Positions 36,615 through 45,376 are shown, numbered from the stretch's first letter. The stretch is DNA of 64,000 nt from an uncultured Bacteroidales bacterium (GCA_900317845.1 ONII01000011.1:47933-111932); one strand, 5' to 3'. Translations and numbers: made by a program. Notes: a model not told the origin generated them from the letters alone.

Positions 36615-38408
36615 CTACTCCTGATCCTCCAGCTCCTTGGCACGGATCTGTGCCTTCAAATCCTCCAGTTTGGCCTTGGCGGCGTCGATACGCTCCTGCA
36701 TCTGGGCCTTGAGTTTCTCTGCGCCCTTGGACAAGCCAAAGAAGCCGATATTGTTCTCATAGGTCTGGATTTCCTGCTGCAGCTGATTGAACTGCTCTTT
36801 CAGGCGATCCGACTCCGTGAGCGGACGACGGCCATTGCCGCCTTCCCTACGGCCACCTTCCCGGCGACCACGCTGGCCAAAGCCAGGGAATTTTGCTTCC
36901 ATAGCCTCACGATAGGCAGCCTGGATGGCATCTTTTTCCTTGAAAGGAACAAAGCCGATGGCCTTCCAGCGCTCCTCGAAATCCTTGCGGGCCTCTGCGT
37001 CTTTCTCAGCGTCCGGAACATAGGCCTTGATTTCCTCGATGAGGGCCTTCTTGGCGGCCAGGTTGCCGCTCAGATTGCCGGGGCCGGCAGGACGATTGTC
37101 ACGGGCGGTGAAGAAAGCGTCGCAGGCGGCGCGGAAACGCTTCCAGATTTGCTCGCTCTTCTTGCGCGGCACGGCACCGATCTCCTTCCACTGTTTCTGC
37201 AGTTCGATGAGGCGGTCGCTCGTGGCCTTCCAGTCCGTGCTGTCCTTCAGCGATTCGGCTTCCTCGATGATGGCCATCTTCTTGGCCAGGTTCTCGTTCA
37301 TGGAATCCTTGAACTCGGAGAAGGAGGCGCGCTTGCGCTCGAAGAACTTGTCGCAGGCGGCGCGGAAACGGTCGTAAACTTTCTGGTTTTCCTTGCGGGT
37401 GGCGAAGCCGATGCTGCGCCACTCGGCCTGAATTTTCTCAATTTCCTTACTTAAAGCGTTCCATTCGCTGGACGATGTAATTTCCTGGGCTGCAATAGCT
37501 TCCACTCTTTCGCAAAGTGCTTCCTTCTTGGCCAGGTTCTCTACCTGCTGAGCCTTGAGACCCTCGAAATGGGCCTGGTAGCGCTTGTTGATAACCGAGG
37601 TGGCAGCGCGGAAGCGCTCCCAGATTTCCTCGCGGTATTCCTTGGCCACAGGGCCCAGATCCTTCCACTGTTCGTGCAGTTTCTGCAGCTCCTTGAAGGC
37701 CTCCACTACATCCTCTTCTTCTGCCAGAGCTTCTGCGCTCTCACAGTAGGCGGTTTTGGCTTCCAGATTCTTCTTGAAGTCCAGGTCGCGAAGCTCCCGG
37801 TTGATATCGACCAGGTCGTAGAACTTGGTTACGTACAACTGATAGGTATCGTTGATATCGCGGAAGTTCTGCTGCGGAACCGGGCCGGTCTCCCGCCAGC
37901 GGTTCTGGATATCGCGGAAGTGCGGGAAAGCGTCCTTCATCTCGCCGGGGTTCTCCACAAGGGCTTTCAATTCCTCGATGATGGCCTGCTTCTTGGTGAG
38001 GTTTTCGTCACGCTCTGCTTCCAGCTGCTTGTTATATTCTGCACGTTCCTTCTTGTAGGCCATGTACAGCGACTTGAAACCGGCCTCGATGGCGGCGAAG
38101 GGGCTTACAGGACCGCTCTGCATGGGAACGGTGGCTTCTTCTACGGGGGTGTTGTCGTCCGGCTCTTCCACGGTTGCGTCTTCGCCGGCTTCGGCTTTCT
38201 CCTTGGAAAGCCGTTTATAGAAGGCACTCTTGATGGCATCGGCCTCCTTGGACCGTTTCATACGGTCTTCACTTTCTACTAACTGTTGGAACAGTTCCGT
38301 GAGTTCTGCCAGATTCTTGTCTGCATAGTTCACTACAGGGGTCTCCTGTTCCACTTTTGCTACATCTGCGGGTTCTTCCGTTACCACAGGCTTAATTTCT
38401 TCACTCAT
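36615..38408 (-). CDS. DUF349 repeat protein
   Basis: A 597-residue cytosolic protein almost wholly helical and strongly charged, built of repeated DUF349 units of about 75 residues. Each has the motif W..IG/GPV/P...K......F + F..R.AC D/KFF, visible as WRETGPVPQQNFRDINDTY, WKDLGPVAKEYREEIWERFRAA, WRSIGFATRKENQKVYDRFRAACDKFF, WKEIGAVPRKKSEQIWKRFRAACDAFF and WKAIGFVPFKEKDAIQAAYREAME. The function of DUF349 proteins is unknown; some are linked to ribosome or nucleic acid contacts. A TAnnTTTG box at 38435-38442 precedes it, and it lies 3 bases upstream of yidC, so it is probably cotranscribed with yidC and yggS. Confidence 0.9.
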   Translation of the reverse strand: MSEEIKPVVTEEPADVAKVEQETPVVNYADKNLAELTELFQQLVESEDRMKRSKEADAIKSAFYKRLSKEKAEAGEDATVEEPDDNTPVEEATVPMQSGPVSPFAAIEAGFKSLYMAYKKERAEYNKQLEAERDENLTKKQAIIEELKALVENPGEMKDAFPHFRDIQNRWRETGPVPQQNFRDINDTYQLYVTKFYDLVDINRELRDLDFKKNLEAKTAYCESAEALAEEEDVVEAFKELQKLHEQWKDLGPVAKEYREEIWERFRAATSVINKRYQAHFEGLKAQQVENLAKKEALCERVEAIAAQEITSSSEWNALSKEIEKIQAEWRSIGFATRKENQKVYDRFRAACDKFFERKRASFSEFKDSMNENLAKKMAIIEEAESLKDSTDWKATSDRLIELQKQWKEIGAVPRKKSEQIWKRFRAACDAFFTARDNRPAGPGNLSGNLAAKKALIEEIKAYVPDAEKDAEARKDFEERWKAIGFVPFKEKDAIQAAYREAMEAKFPGFGQRGRREGGRREGGNGRRPLTESDRLKEQFNQLQQEIQTYENNIGFFGLSKGAEKLKAQMQERIDAAKAKLEDLKAQIRAKELEDQE

Positions 38409-38434
38409 GAGTATTAATGTTTATTATTAGCTTA

Positions 38435-38442
38435 CAAATTTA
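38435..38442 (-). promoter_or_regulatory. -7 box for the DUF349-yidC-yggS unit
   Basis: TAAATTTG on the minus strand matches TAnnTTTG, 26 bases ahead of the DUF349 start at 38408. Confidence 0.55.
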
Positions 38443-38453
38443 GGAATAATCCT

Positions 38454-39134
38454 TTACTTTTCCAACATACCCGGACGGCGTTCCCGCGTACGGGCAAGCG
38501 CCTGCTCATCCTGCCAGGCCTGAATCAGTTTGGGATTGCCGCTCAGCAGCACATCCGGCACCTTCCAGCCATTAAACTCGGCCGGGCGCGTATACACGGG
38601 CGGAGACACCAACCCATCCTGAAAAGAGTCGCTCAGGGCCGACGTCTCATCTGTAAGCACGCCGGGAATCAAGCGGATGATGCTATCCGCCAGCAGCGCC
38701 GCAGGAATCTCTCCCCCGCTCACCACAAAGTCCCCTACAGAGATTTCGCGCGTGACCAGATGCTCCCGGATGCGCTCGTCAATCCCCTTGTAATGCCCGC
38801 AAAGGATAATGATATTGCCTTTCAGGGAAAGTTCGTTGGCGATTCCCTGCGTAAGAATCTCGCCGTCCGGCGCCATGAAAATAACTTCGTCGTAGTCCCG
38901 TTCTGCTTTCAGGTCATTGATGCAGTTGAATACGGGTTCCACCATCATTACCATGCCGGCGTCTCCGCCATAGGAATAATCGTCTACGGTTTGGCGGCTG
39001 CCCAGCCCATATTTGCGAAGGTCGTGGATATAAATCTCGGCCAGGCCTTTTTTGACGGCCCTGGCGGGGATGGAATGGCTCAGCGGGCTTTCGAGCAGTT
39101 CCGGAACCACACTGATAATGTCTATTCTAAGCAT
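38454..39134 (-). CDS. trmD: tRNA (guanine-N1-)-methyltransferase TrmD
   Basis: A 226-residue TrmD that methylates G37 of certain tRNAs (tRNA-Pro, -Leu, -Arg) to m1G and prevents frameshifting. The SPOUT knot signatures are visible: [17 protein letters not shown] at the N-terminus, [18 protein letters not shown] near 52-69, [13 protein letters not shown] near 110-122, and [31 protein letters not shown] near 130-160. The gene is complete. A TAnnTTTG box lies 18 bases ahead (39153-39160), and upstream of that stands a candidate leader RNA (39185-39320). Confidence 0.96.
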   Translation of the reverse strand: MLRIDIISVVPELLESPLSHSIPARAVKKGLAEIYIHDLRKYGLGSRQTVDDYSYGGDAGMVMMVEPVFNCINDLKAERDYDEVIFMAPDGEILTQGIANELSLKGNIIILCGHYKGIDERIREHLVTREISVGDFVVSGGEIPAALLADSIIRLIPGVLTDETSALSDSFQDGLVSPPVYTRPAEFNGWKVPDVLLSGNPKLIQAWQDEQALARTRERRPGMLEK

Positions 39135-39152
39135 ACTTTGTTATTTACCTTG

Positions 39153-39160
39153 CAAAATTA
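39153..39160 (-). promoter_or_regulatory. -7 box close to trmD
   Basis: TAATTTTG on the minus strand matches TAnnTTTG, 18 bases before the trmD ATG. It could start transcripts independent of the leader RNA upstream. Confidence 0.5.
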
Positions 39161-39188
39161 CAAAAAAATCCCAAGGTACAGATGCAAT

Positions 39189-39216
39189 AAAGGGCTTACA
39201 TCCCTGCAAGCCCTTT
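39189..39216 (-). terminator. Hairpin closing the candidate leader RNA
   Basis: AAAGGGCTT and AAGCCCTTT form a perfect 9-bp stem with a 10-base loop. A weak T-rich stretch follows (TATTG), so termination efficiency is uncertain. Confidence 0.5.
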
Positions 39217-39264
39217 ACTTGGTTAGTTAGTAGTGTATTCTTACCTTAAAAAGAAGAAGGTTAA

Positions 39265-39309
39265 TTAGTTGGTTAGAAGATGCGTTTTCGCCTGCAACAG
39301 GGGTTTCAT
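39265..39309 (-). CDS. Possible 14-residue leader peptide
   Basis: ATG at 39309 opens the 14-codon frame MKPLLQAKTHLLTN ending with TAA at 39265-39267. It begins about 11 bases after the predicted transcription start and its start codon lies in the loop of a small hairpin. Leu is frequent (4 of 14). No homologue is recognised. It is reported because of position, not because coding can be proved. Confidence 0.3.
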   Translation of the reverse strand: MKPLLQAKTHLLTN

Positions 39310-39323
39310 CCCTTTTGCTGTGA

Positions 39324-39354
39324 CAAAGGTAAATAAAGTTTTTTAAACTGCAAA
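39324..39354 (-). promoter_or_regulatory. Strong Bacteroides-type promoter of the leader RNA
   Basis: On the minus strand TTTG (39351-39354) and TACCTTTG (39324-39331) are 19 bases apart, the ideal Bacteroides spacing. The -7 octamer is identical to that of rnpB at 46408-46415. Confidence 0.65.
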
Positions 39355-39388
39355 ATTTTTTAAACTTTTATTTACAAAATAAATTTTT

Positions 39389-41560
39389 TTAAAAAGTAAA
39401 ACGCAGCTTCACCATGAAAATACAAGGTGCCTGGGGATATACGCCAATTCCGCTTTCTACCTTGTCTGAAGCAGGGTTATAGCTTTCCCAGCGCCAGCCG
39501 GCCGCATAGTACATACGATTCAAGAGATTGTTTACATAAACCGACAAATCGAGCAGTCCCAACGGCAGTTTAAACTGATGCCCCGCCTGCAAGTTCGCCA
39601 CCCACCAGGCCGGAATGGCCATCTCCTCGCGCATGGAATTGTCTATATACTGCTTGCCCACGTACTTGGCATCCACACTGATGCGTCCTCCTTTCCAGGG
39701 CCGGAATGCAGCCCGGGCCATGGCAATCACCGAGGGCGACATGAGCATGGTGGTACGTCCGTACCGGACCGCATGCAGGGCCGAATAGTCCTCGTAGGGG
39801 ACATAAGAAGTGTAGTCGGCAATCTGATTCATGGAAAGCGTGACATTGCCGTCCAGTTTGAGCCAGGAGAGCGGTTCCCACCCCAGACAGAGCTCGATAC
39901 CCCGCCGCCAGGAACGCGGTACATTCTCCTTGATGGCATAGCCGGAAGAAGACAGCCGGCCCGTCTCCAGCAGCATGTCCCAATACTCCATCAGGTATAG
40001 ATTGGCCGATGCCTGGAAGCGCCGGCCGGTAAACGCATAGCCCAGCTCCGTATCCAGCATTTTTTCAGGTTCTATGGAAGTGGGGGCGCCTTTCACATTT
40101 TCTTTAATATCTCCCCTGCCCGGCTCGCGGTGGCCCCATGCCACGGAAGCATACAGCTTGTGGCGGCCCCAGGCACCGGTAACACCCGCACGCGGATTGA
40201 AAAAGTTCCAGCGCTTGTTGTAATTGAGCCGGTCCGCCTCCACGGCGCCGTACTCCAGCCAGTCGTCATCGGCCCCCAATAATTTATAGTCGATACCGCG
40301 GTACTGCAAGTCCGCATAGGCGGTGAGCCAGTGAAGCGGATGGTATTCGGCCCGGACAAAGACGCTCTGCTCGCGCTTCCAGCCGGTGTTGTTGTACCAG
40401 TCCAGCGTACTGTACGGGTAATCCGGCGCCTCCTTGGCCCAAAGGACCTCTCCCCAGTGACCGCCCCGGTACCAGGACAGATTCACGCCGCCCGTAACAT
40501 CCAGAAGGGCCGAACGGTAGCGGAGGCTGCTGGCCGCCACCCACAGGTCGTTGTCCATCTTTTTCTGATAAATCATGTCCGAACGACCGCTCAGGGGAAA
40601 ACCGAAATTGGGGAACTTCCGATTCATCTTGTAATACTCGTCATAGCCGTCGCCGCGGGTATAATTCACCGTATTCACCCAGGTCAGATGCGTCCCGAGC
40701 TGGCGCGTGTAGTTGAGCTGCAGGTGGTGCTGGGCATAATTGTCCGTCTGGTTGGGATAGTAGCAGACATTCCCGTTGTCGTCGTAGTATTCCCCCGCCC
40801 CATTGTAGCGACGGTCTTTGTGATACTGTTCCAGGTCTATCCCGTCCCAGGTGATACCACTCCGCTGATCGCCCAACAAATACGTCAATCTCAGCGAGTT
40901 AGCGCCGCGGAGCCATCCCACCACGGCAAAGAGCGAGGTAGACTCCACAAAGCCGTTCCGGATGTACCCGTCGGTGACGCCCACATTCATGGCCAGGTCA
41001 AAATACAGCCCGCTGGGCAGTTTTCCGGACGATATGGCGGCCGACGTCATGAAGGTACCAAAGGACCCGCCGCTCAATTCTACGGTAGCACTGGGTTCGG
41101 AACGGACGAAAGCCGTGTTCATGTTGATGCTGGCGCCAAAGGCTCCGGGACCGCTGGCCGACGTACCCAGTCCGCGCTGCACCTGTACCCCGGAGAGGAG
41201 ACTTGTCAGGGCCGGAATGTTCACCCAGAACACTTCCTGGGACTCGGCGTCGTTCAGGGTAATGCCATTGAGCGTCACGTTGATCTGCGACCCCTTGCTG
41301 CCACGGATGGTCATGGACGAATTCCCGAGGCCCGTTCCGTTCTCGTTGTAGGTAACTACGGAAGGCAGCAGATTCAGGGTCATGGGCAGGGAGGCCGAAG
41401 GATTACTCTGGCGGAGTTCCTCCTTCCCTACCATATCGTATGTAACCGGAGTTTCCTTGCCGGCGCGGGTGGCCGAAACCACCACCGAGTCCAGGCGTTC
41501 CTGCGCAGCGGCGCAGAGAGGCAGCACGCACAGTGCTGCAAAAAGCAATGTTTTTTTCAT
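39389..41560 (-). CDS. TonB-dependent outer-membrane receptor, probably thiamin uptake
   Basis: A 723-residue TonB-dependent receptor. It has a signal peptide (MKKTLLFAALCVLPLCAAAQ), a plug domain from about residue 25 to 150 (LDSVVVSATRAGKETPVTY as TonB-box-like start, then GLGNSSMTIRGSKGSQINVTLNGITLNDAE), and a 22-strand barrel ending in an aromatic (FMVKLRFTF). It imports a scarce nutrient across the outer membrane using TonB/ExbBD energy. A TPP riboswitch ends directly at its start codon, so the cargo is most likely thiamin or a thiamin precursor, as for the riboswitch-controlled receptor known in Bacteroides. The cargo is inferred from the riboswitch and not from the protein itself. Confidence 0.9.
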   Translation of the reverse strand: MKKTLLFAALCVLPLCAAAQERLDSVVVSATRAGKETPVTYDMVGKEELRQSNPSASLPMTLNLLPSVVTYNENGTGLGNSSMTIRGSKGSQINVTLNGITLNDAESQEVFWVNIPALTSLLSGVQVQRGLGTSASGPGAFGASINMNTAFVRSEPSATVELSGGSFGTFMTSAAISSGKLPSGLYFDLAMNVGVTDGYIRNGFVESTSLFAVVGWLRGANSLRLTYLLGDQRSGITWDGIDLEQYHKDRRYNGAGEYYDDNGNVCYYPNQTDNYAQHHLQLNYTRQLGTHLTWVNTVNYTRGDGYDEYYKMNRKFPNFGFPLSGRSDMIYQKKMDNDLWVAASSLRYRSALLDVTGGVNLSWYRGGHWGEVLWAKEAPDYPYSTLDWYNNTGWKREQSVFVRAEYHPLHWLTAYADLQYRGIDYKLLGADDDWLEYGAVEADRLNYNKRWNFFNPRAGVTGAWGRHKLYASVAWGHREPGRGDIKENVKGAPTSIEPEKMLDTELGYAFTGRRFQASANLYLMEYWDMLLETGRLSSSGYAIKENVPRSWRRGIELCLGWEPLSWLKLDGNVTLSMNQIADYTSYVPYEDYSALHAVRYGRTTMLMSPSVIAMARAAFRPWKGGRISVDAKYVGKQYIDNSMREEMAIPAWWVANLQAGHQFKLPLGLLDLSVYVNNLLNRMYYAAGWRWESYNPASDKVESGIGVYPQAPCIFMVKLRFTF

Positions 41561-41640
41561 CTTCCTTACGACGGTATCAACCGTATCAAGTTCTATGGGT
41601 ATAATCTCAATCGGCCTTTGGGCCGATACCCCTGTTATGT
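41561..41640 (-). ncRNA. TPP riboswitch (THI element)
   Basis: The minus strand reads ACAGGGGTATCGG, then TTGAGATTATACCC, GAACTTGAT, and GTCGTAAGGAAG, the ordered conserved blocks of the thiamin pyrophosphate riboswitch (consensus ACAGGGGT, CTGAGA...ATACCC, GAACCTGAT, CGTAGGGAA). The last block GGAAG runs into the ATG at 41560 and doubles as a ribosome-binding site, so control is probably at translation start. It lacks a visible terminator hairpin. Confidence 0.92.
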
Positions 41641-41644
41641 AAAT

Positions 41645-42394
41645 TTATTTTTTAACCAGCTCCACCTGGTACAGGCGGGGCCATTTTTTCCCTGTTAAGT
41701 AAATACGCCCTTCCGCGTCCAGCGCAATGCCGTTGAGCACATCCGTATCCTTTTTACGCAGCTTGCGGGGCAGGAGCCCGCTGCAGTCAATGGCCGCTTC
41801 CACCTTGCCATCGGCAGGATTGATGATGACGATGGTGTCCGTGGTGTATACGTTGGCCCAAATTTTACCATCGATCCACTCCAGCTCGTTCAGGTAGCGG
41901 AGCGACCGCCCGTTCATGGTCACGGGCAGGCGTTTAAGCAGCTTGAGGTCCTTGTCCAGAAAGAACAGGTTGGCGCTGCCGTCGCTGGCGATGAGCTGTT
42001 TCCCATCCGTGGTGATGCCCCAGCCTTCCCGCGGGTAGCTGAGCGTCTTCTGGTACGTAAGGGTGGCGGCATCGTACTTAAAGGCCACCTTATTGGTCCA
42101 GGTGAGCACGTACAGCACGCCGTCCAGAATCACGGAGCCTTCCCCGAAATACTTGGCATTGAGCTTTTTAAGCTGCGTGGGTTCTCCGCTGGCAAGGTCT
42201 ACCGTGCGAATGGTGCTCTCCCCGTACTGCCCCGTGGTTTCCCACAGGATGCCGTCCTGGAAGAACAGGCCCTGGGTATAGGCGTCCGTGCGGTGCGGGT
42301 ATTCCTTCACCACCTTAATGCCGTACTGCTTCACCTGCGCCTGGGAACAGGCTCCGGCAAGGAGTACGCCCGCTATGAGGAGCCATTTTTTCAT
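41645..42394 (-). CDS. Glutaminyl-peptide cyclotransferase-like lipoprotein
   Basis: A 249-residue protein with a lipobox (LLAGAC, Cys near residue 16) and a glutamine cyclotransferase (PF05096-type) domain, which forms a five-bladed beta-propeller. Diagnostic strings are YPHRTDAYTQGLFF near residues 32-45, WETTGQYGESTIR near 51-63 and DVLNGIALDAEGRIYLTGKKWPRLYQV at the C-terminus. The enzyme turns N-terminal Gln into pyroglutamate, here in the periplasm; in Bacteroidota many exported proteins begin with Gln after signal cleavage, which would be natural substrates. Its start overlaps the DUF1846 stop by 4 bases. Confidence 0.9.
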   Translation of the reverse strand: MKKWLLIAGVLLAGACSQAQVKQYGIKVVKEYPHRTDAYTQGLFFQDGILWETTGQYGESTIRTVDLASGEPTQLKKLNAKYFGEGSVILDGVLYVLTWTNKVAFKYDAATLTYQKTLSYPREGWGITTDGKQLIASDGSANLFFLDKDLKLLKRLPVTMNGRSLRYLNELEWIDGKIWANVYTTDTIVIINPADGKVEAAIDCSGLLPRKLRKKDTDVLNGIALDAEGRIYLTGKKWPRLYQVELVKK

Positions 42395-43866
42395 CCTAAC
42401 TTCTTGATTTTCCGGACCGGGTCACAAGTAAGGCCAATCCCCAGTTTGTTCCAGGTTTTGCGGTCTACCTCGCTGAGCATCACCGTGGAATGCACCTGCG
42501 CGCCCTTGAGGTTGGGCAGCTGCTCCAGGGCCAGGCGGCAGTTTTCGTCCAGCCGGCCCATCATGGAGATGGCCACCAGGACCTCGTCCGTGTGGAGGCG
42601 CGGGTTGTGCCCGTGGAGGTAGTCCACTTTGAGCTTCTGGATGGGCTCGATCATGGTTTGCGGAATCAGTTTCACGTTATGGGCGATACCGGCCAGGTGC
42701 TTGATGGCGTTCAGCAGCAGTGCGGCGCTGGGGCCCAGCAGCGGGCTGGTTTCCCCGGTGAGGATGGTGCCGTCTTCCAGTTCCATGGCCGATGTAGCTT
42801 TCTGCGCCTTCTCCAGGCGCTCCCGTGCGGCCACCACGCACCTACGGTCGTTCACGGTGAGCTTGGCCCGTTTCATCAGGAGCGAGAGTTTGTTCACCTC
42901 GTTCTCCGTGCACTTGCCATCGGCCAGATTGCAAAGGCCGGTAAAGTAGCGGCGGATAATCTCCTGGCGGGAGGCCTCGCGGCACACTTCGTCGTCACAG
43001 ATGCAGGAGCCGATCATGTTCACACCCATATCCGTGGGCGATTTGTACGGCGCTTCCCCGTAAATGTCCTCGAACAGGGCGTTCATCACCGGGAAAATCT
43101 CGATGTCGCGGTTGTAGTTTACCGCGGTAACACCGTATGCGTCCATGTGGAAGGGGTCGATCATGTTCACATCGTCCAGATCCGCCGTGGCGGCTTCGTA
43201 GGCTACGTTGACGGGATGCGTGAGCGAAAGGCTCCACACCGGGAAGGTCTCGAACTTGGCATAGCCGGCCTTGACGCCGCGCTTGTTCTCCTGGTAAAGC
43301 TGGCTCAGGCACACGGCCATTTTGCCGCTGCCGGGACCGGGGGCCGTCACCACCACCAGCGGACGCGTGGTTTCAACAAAATCGTTCCGGCCAAAGCCTT
43401 CGTCCGAGTCTATAAGCGAGACATTGTTGGGATAGCCGTCGATGGTGTAGTGGTAATAGACCCTGATGTCCATGTTTTCCAGGCGCTTACGATAGGCTTC
43501 CGCACTCGCCTGCCCGTTGAAGTGCGTGATAACCACGCTGTTTACGCTGAAGCCGCGGGCCATGAATTCGTCCCTCAGGCGCAGCACATCCATATCGTAG
43601 GTGATGCCAAGGTCTGCGCGCATCTTGTTCTTTTCGATATCCAAGGCACTGATGACGATAATCATCTCCAGCTCATCCTTGAGCTGCATGAGCATCTGAA
43701 GCTTGGAGTCCGGCTCAAAGCCCGGGAGCACGCGGGAGGCATGGTAGTCGTCGAACAGTTTGCCGCCAAACTCCATGTAGAGTTTGTCGCCGAACTTGGC
43801 GATGCGCTCCTTGATGTGCTCTGATTGGATTTTTAAGTACTTTGCGTTGTCGAACCCGTATTTCAT
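42391..43866 (-). CDS. DUF1846 family protein
   Basis: A 491-residue cytosolic protein beginning MKYGFDNAKYLKIQSEHI, matching DUF1846 along its full length. It has a P-loop-like TAPGPGSGKMAVCLSQLY near residues 172-189 and a stretch with GVNMIGSCICDDEVCREASRQEIIRRYF near 268-295. Crystal structures exist for the family but the function is unknown; the GxGxGK pattern points to nucleotide binding. A TAnnTTTG promoter box lies at 43899-43906. It overlaps the glutamine cyclotransferase gene by 4 bases and probably leads that transcript. Confidence 0.92.
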   Translation of the reverse strand: MKYGFDNAKYLKIQSEHIKERIAKFGDKLYMEFGGKLFDDYHASRVLPGFEPDSKLQMLMQLKDELEMIIVISALDIEKNKMRADLGITYDMDVLRLRDEFMARGFSVNSVVITHFNGQASAEAYRKRLENMDIRVYYHYTIDGYPNNVSLIDSDEGFGRNDFVETTRPLVVVTAPGPGSGKMAVCLSQLYQENKRGVKAGYAKFETFPVWSLSLTHPVNVAYEAATADLDDVNMIDPFHMDAYGVTAVNYNRDIEIFPVMNALFEDIYGEAPYKSPTDMGVNMIGSCICDDEVCREASRQEIIRRYFTGLCNLADGKCTENEVNKLSLLMKRAKLTVNDRRCVVAARERLEKAQKATSAMELEDGTILTGETSPLLGPSAALLLNAIKHLAGIAHNVKLIPQTMIEPIQKLKVDYLHGHNPRLHTDEVLVAISMMGRLDENCRLALEQLPNLKGAQVHSTVMLSEVDRKTWNKLGIGLTCDPVRKIKKLG

Positions 43867-43898
43867 GATGCCTTGAGATTTTTGTCAAATACGGGATA

Positions 43899-43906
43899 CA
43901 AAAATA
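43899..43906 (-). promoter_or_regulatory. -7 box for the DUF1846 gene
   Basis: TATTTTTG on the minus strand, 32 bases ahead of the ATG at 43866. Confidence 0.55.
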
Positions 43907-43934
43907 GGGATTTTTTTGCGCTTTTGCAACAAAA

Positions 43935-43968
43935 TAAACACCCCGGGACAAATCCCGAGGTGTTTTTT
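43935..43968 (-). terminator. Intrinsic terminator of pgi
   Basis: On the minus strand AACACC-T-CGGGA, a short loop and TCCCG-G-GGTGTT form a stem followed by TTATTTT. It begins 6 bases after the pgi stop codon. Confidence 0.8.
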
Positions 43969-43973
43969 AAGAG

Positions 43974-45311
43974 CTACAGCCGCTCCTTGATGGCCTTGGT
44001 GGCTTCCTCGTAGCCGGGCTTCTCCAGCAGGGCGAACATGTTCTTCTTGTAGGCCTCTACGCCGGGCTGGTTGAACGGGTTCACGCCCAGGGTGTAGGCG
44101 CTCACGCCGCAGGCAAACTCGAAGAAGTACAGGAGCTCTCCCAGACGCTTGGCGTCCAGGGTTTCGATGGAAACCTCAATCTGGGGAACGCCGCCGTCGA
44201 TGTGGGCCAGGCGCGTACCCAGTTCTGCCATGTGGTTGCAGTGCTCCACGTGCTTGCCGGAGAGGTAGTTGAGCTGGTCCAGGTTCTGGCTGTCCGACTC
44301 GATAACCACGCTGCGGCGGGCGTTGTCCACATGCAGGACGGTCTCGAACATGACGCGGGTGCCTTCCTGGATGAACTGGCCCATGGAGTGAAGATCGGCC
44401 GTGTTGTTCACGCTGGCAGGGAAAATGCCGGTGCCGTCCTTGCCTTCGGACTCGCCGTAGAGCTGCTTCCACCATTCGGCTACATAGGTGAGCTTGGGAT
44501 TGTAGTTCACCAGGATTTCCGTGTTCTTGCCGCACTCCTTGAACAGGAGGTTGCGCATGGCGGCGTACACCACGGCGGGGTTGTTCGTCTCTTTGATGGA
44601 AAGGGCGCGTTCTGCCTTTTTGGCACCGTCCACCAGGTCCCTGATGTTAAAGCCGGCAGCGGCGATGGGCAGGAGACCTACCGGAGTGAGCACGCTGAAC
44701 CGCCCACCTACATTGTCCGGGACGATGAACGTCTTGTAGCCTTCCTGACGGGACAGCACCTTGAGGGCGCCGCGCTCCGCGTCTGTAATGGCGACGATGC
44801 GCTCGGCCGCTTCCTTCTTGCCGTAGATGCTCTCAATGAACTGCTTCACGATACGGAAAGCGACGGCCGGCTCGGTGGTGGTGCCGCTCTTGGAAATGAC
44901 GATGCAGGCCACGTTGCGCTCCTTGGCCAGGTCCATGAGTTCGGCCAGGTATTCCTCGGAAAGGTTGTTGCCGGCGAACACCACTTCCGGAGCGTCCTTG
45001 TGCTTGAGCTGCTTGGCGAAGCTGTGGCTCAGGGCCTCAATGACAGCCTTGGCACCCAGGTAGCTGCCGCCGATGCCGATGGCAATCACCAGGTTCACAC
45101 CCTTCTTGTTCCAGCTTTCGCGGATGGCTTCCATGTCGTTCAGGATGCCGTCCGAAATCTGGGAGGGAAGGTGTTTCCAGCCCAGGAAGTCGTTTCCGGC
45201 GCCTTTTTCACTTTCCAGCACATCGAAGGCATCCATGGCCTTTTGCACATACGCGTTGAATTGTTCTTCCTTTACAAAGGATTCGCAACCTTTGACATCT
45301 ACATTTACCAT
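43974..45311 (-). CDS. pgi: Glucose-6-phosphate isomerase
   Basis: A 445-residue phosphoglucose isomerase of the shorter bacterial type (about 440-450 residues). It interconverts glucose-6-phosphate and fructose-6-phosphate in the cytosol. Visible signatures are IAIGIGGSYLGAKAVIEAL near residue 75, VISKSGTTTEPAVAFR near 137-152, VPDNVGGRFSVLTPVGLLP near 196-214 and the active-site region near the C-terminus with NPFNQPGVEAYKKNMF. A TAnnTTTG box at 45342-45349 precedes it and a terminator follows, so it forms its own transcript. Confidence 0.97.
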   Translation of the reverse strand: MVNVDVKGCESFVKEEQFNAYVQKAMDAFDVLESEKGAGNDFLGWKHLPSQISDGILNDMEAIRESWNKKGVNLVIAIGIGGSYLGAKAVIEALSHSFAKQLKHKDAPEVVFAGNNLSEEYLAELMDLAKERNVACIVISKSGTTTEPAVAFRIVKQFIESIYGKKEAAERIVAITDAERGALKVLSRQEGYKTFIVPDNVGGRFSVLTPVGLLPIAAAGFNIRDLVDGAKKAERALSIKETNNPAVVYAAMRNLLFKECGKNTEILVNYNPKLTYVAEWWKQLYGESEGKDGTGIFPASVNNTADLHSMGQFIQEGTRVMFETVLHVDNARRSVVIESDSQNLDQLNYLSGKHVEHCNHMAELGTRLAHIDGGVPQIEVSIETLDAKRLGELLYFFEFACGVSAYTLGVNPFNQPGVEAYKKNMFALLEKPGYEEATKAIKERL

Positions 45312-45341
45312 ATTGATTTTAGTTTTGTTGTTTCTATCCTA

Positions 45342-45349
45342 CAAATATA
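45342..45349 (-). promoter_or_regulatory. -7 box for pgi
   Basis: TATATTTG on the minus strand matches TAnnTTTG, 30 bases ahead of the pgi start. Confidence 0.6.
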
Positions 45350-45376
45350 CTCTTCTTTTTCGGAAAAGAAAAGCGG

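Larger units (their letters stand above)
39185..39320 (-). ncRNA. Candidate leader or small RNA upstream of trmD
   Basis: The 255-base gap between the TonB receptor stop and trmD contains a strong promoter (39324-39354) whose transcript would start near 39320. It first folds as GCAA-AA-GGG, loop ATGAAA, CCC-CTG-TTGC, which places a start codon in the loop. It then carries a 14-codon ORF and ends in a 9-bp hairpin at 39189-39216 (AAAGGGCTT/AAGCCCTTT) followed by TATTG on the minus strand. Direct repeats of CTAACCAA occur at 39269-39276 and 39219-39226. I do not recognise the RNA family. It could be a free small RNA or an attenuating leader for trmD. Confidence 0.45.

Noticed and set aside
39185..39320. 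Known structured RNAs such as tmRNA or 6S RNA
   Set aside because: There is no tRNA-like domain and no long bulged duplex; the region has only two short hairpins.
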